Shown one piece after another: positions 12,689-13,090 of a stretch of DNA of 13,090 bases. The first letter of the stretch is position 1. Every line of letters begins with the position of its first letter. The notes beneath the pieces are model-generated. The model was not told the origin of the DNA, searched no databases, and saw only the letters and a list, made by a program, of their open reading frames with translations. A program made the translations under genes and the position numbers. The DNA is from Parvularculaceae bacterium UBA4496 (GTDB taxonomy: Bacteria; Pseudomonadota; Alphaproteobacteria; Caulobacterales; Parvularculaceae), in assembly GCA_002388885.1 (NCBI GenBank), contig DGNI01000037.1, positions 1 to 13,090 on the forward strand. The letters are read 5' to 3'.

Positions 12689-13090
12689 TTATTCTTCAGG
12701 CTGGTAGATAATCTCACCGTCCACCACGGTCATGACCGGTCTGGCGGTGCGGATTTCTTTTTCCGGAATTGTCATGATGTCCTTTGAAAAAACCGTGAAA
12801 TCGGCGCGCTTGCCCGGCTCGATCGTGCCGAGCGTGTTTTCCTGAAACGAGGCGTAGGCCGGCCACAGCGTGAACATTTTGAGCGCCTCTTCACGGGTGA
12901 CGGCCTCGCTCGGGCGCCAGTCTTCGGTCTGCGTGCCGTCAAGGCCGCGCCGCGCCACGGCGGCGTAGAACTCGATCAGCGGATCGCCGCGCTCAACCGG
13001 CGCGTCGGAGCCGGCGGCGATCACAGCGCCGGCGTCGATCAGCGAGCGCCACGAATAGGCGCCGTCGAGGCGATCCGGTCCCAGCCGGTT
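12689..13090 (-). CDS. YtcJ-like amidohydrolase, C-terminal part
   Basis: The last 133 residues of an amidohydrolase of the Amidohydro_3/YtcJ type, cut by the right edge. GAYSWRSLIDAGAVIAAGSD (10-29 of the visible part) with SDAPVERGDPL carries the metal/active-site aspartate (GSD) of this family. TREEALKMFTLWPAYASFQE, GTIEPGKRADFTVFSKD and VVDGEIIYQ are the usual end of the composite beta-sandwich domain. Such enzymes hydrolyse amide or ester bonds in imidazolone-type or N-acyl substrates; many are exported, but the N-terminus is not in the window, so export and substrate are open. Confidence 0.9.
   Translation of the reverse strand, partial: NRLGPDRLDGAYSWRSLIDAGAVIAAGSDAPVERGDPLIEFYAAVARRGLDGTQTEDWRPSEAVTREEALKMFTLWPAYASFQENTLGTIEPGKRADFTVFSKDIMTIPEKEIRTARPVMTVVDGEIIYQPEE

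Overview
The window reads as chromosomal DNA of an alphaproteobacterium: moderately high G+C, dense gene packing, housekeeping genes of alphaproteobacterial type (dxs and tlyA close together; aroC and pdxH adjacent), and several small secreted proteins of a kind common in Hyphomonadaceae/Parvularculaceae-like bacteria. The family-level placement is inferred from recollection of protein style, not from a search. No rRNA, tRNA, CRISPR array, insertion sequence, prophage gene or origin was seen.

Left part (1-5760, mostly + strand): the 3' end of dxs (isoprenoid precursor synthesis) is followed after 2 bases by an AraC-family regulator with a cupin-like N-terminus, then a lipoprotein with an HExxH zinc-protease motif. 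A 45-residue single-helix membrane protein lies on the minus strand. Next come four SAM-dependent methyltransferases in about 3.3 kb: a small membrane isoprenylcysteine methyltransferase-like enzyme, TlyA (rRNA 2'-O-methyltransferase), a soluble class I methyltransferase, and an MddA/NnrU-like membrane methyltransferase that may make dimethyl sulfide from methanethiol. Since dxs and tlyA are commonly neighbours in alphaproteobacteria, the genes between them look like an accessory insertion.

Middle (5762-8699): aroC (chorismate synthase, minus) ends one base from the mddA-like stop and is divergent from pdxH (pyridoxamine phosphate oxidase). After pdxH come a membrane-anchored TerB-like protein and a small exported two-cysteine protein. 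An imperfect hairpin sits between these last two.

Right part (8700-13090): a minus-strand pair encodes an ATP-grasp-like protein of unknown function and a LACTB2-like metallo-beta-lactamase-fold hydrolase, which appears to start at TTG just after, and in frame with, the upstream stop. A small exported protein (+) converges on a second minus-strand pair: a DUF442/TIGR01244-type phosphatase/rhodanese-like protein translationally coupled (TAATG) to an exported four-cysteine, NTR/TIMP-like protein. A VOC-fold metalloenzyme follows, preceded by a 13-bp-period tandem repeat. The window ends with a 34-codon membrane-peptide ORF, a strong GC hairpin, and the 3' end of a YtcJ-like amidohydrolase (minus).

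Most genes are ordinary metabolism. The parts least explained are the HExxH lipoprotein with its AraC neighbour, the methyltransferase cluster, and the two coupled minus-strand pairs. I do not see convincing evidence for a complete new defence, secretion or biosynthetic system.
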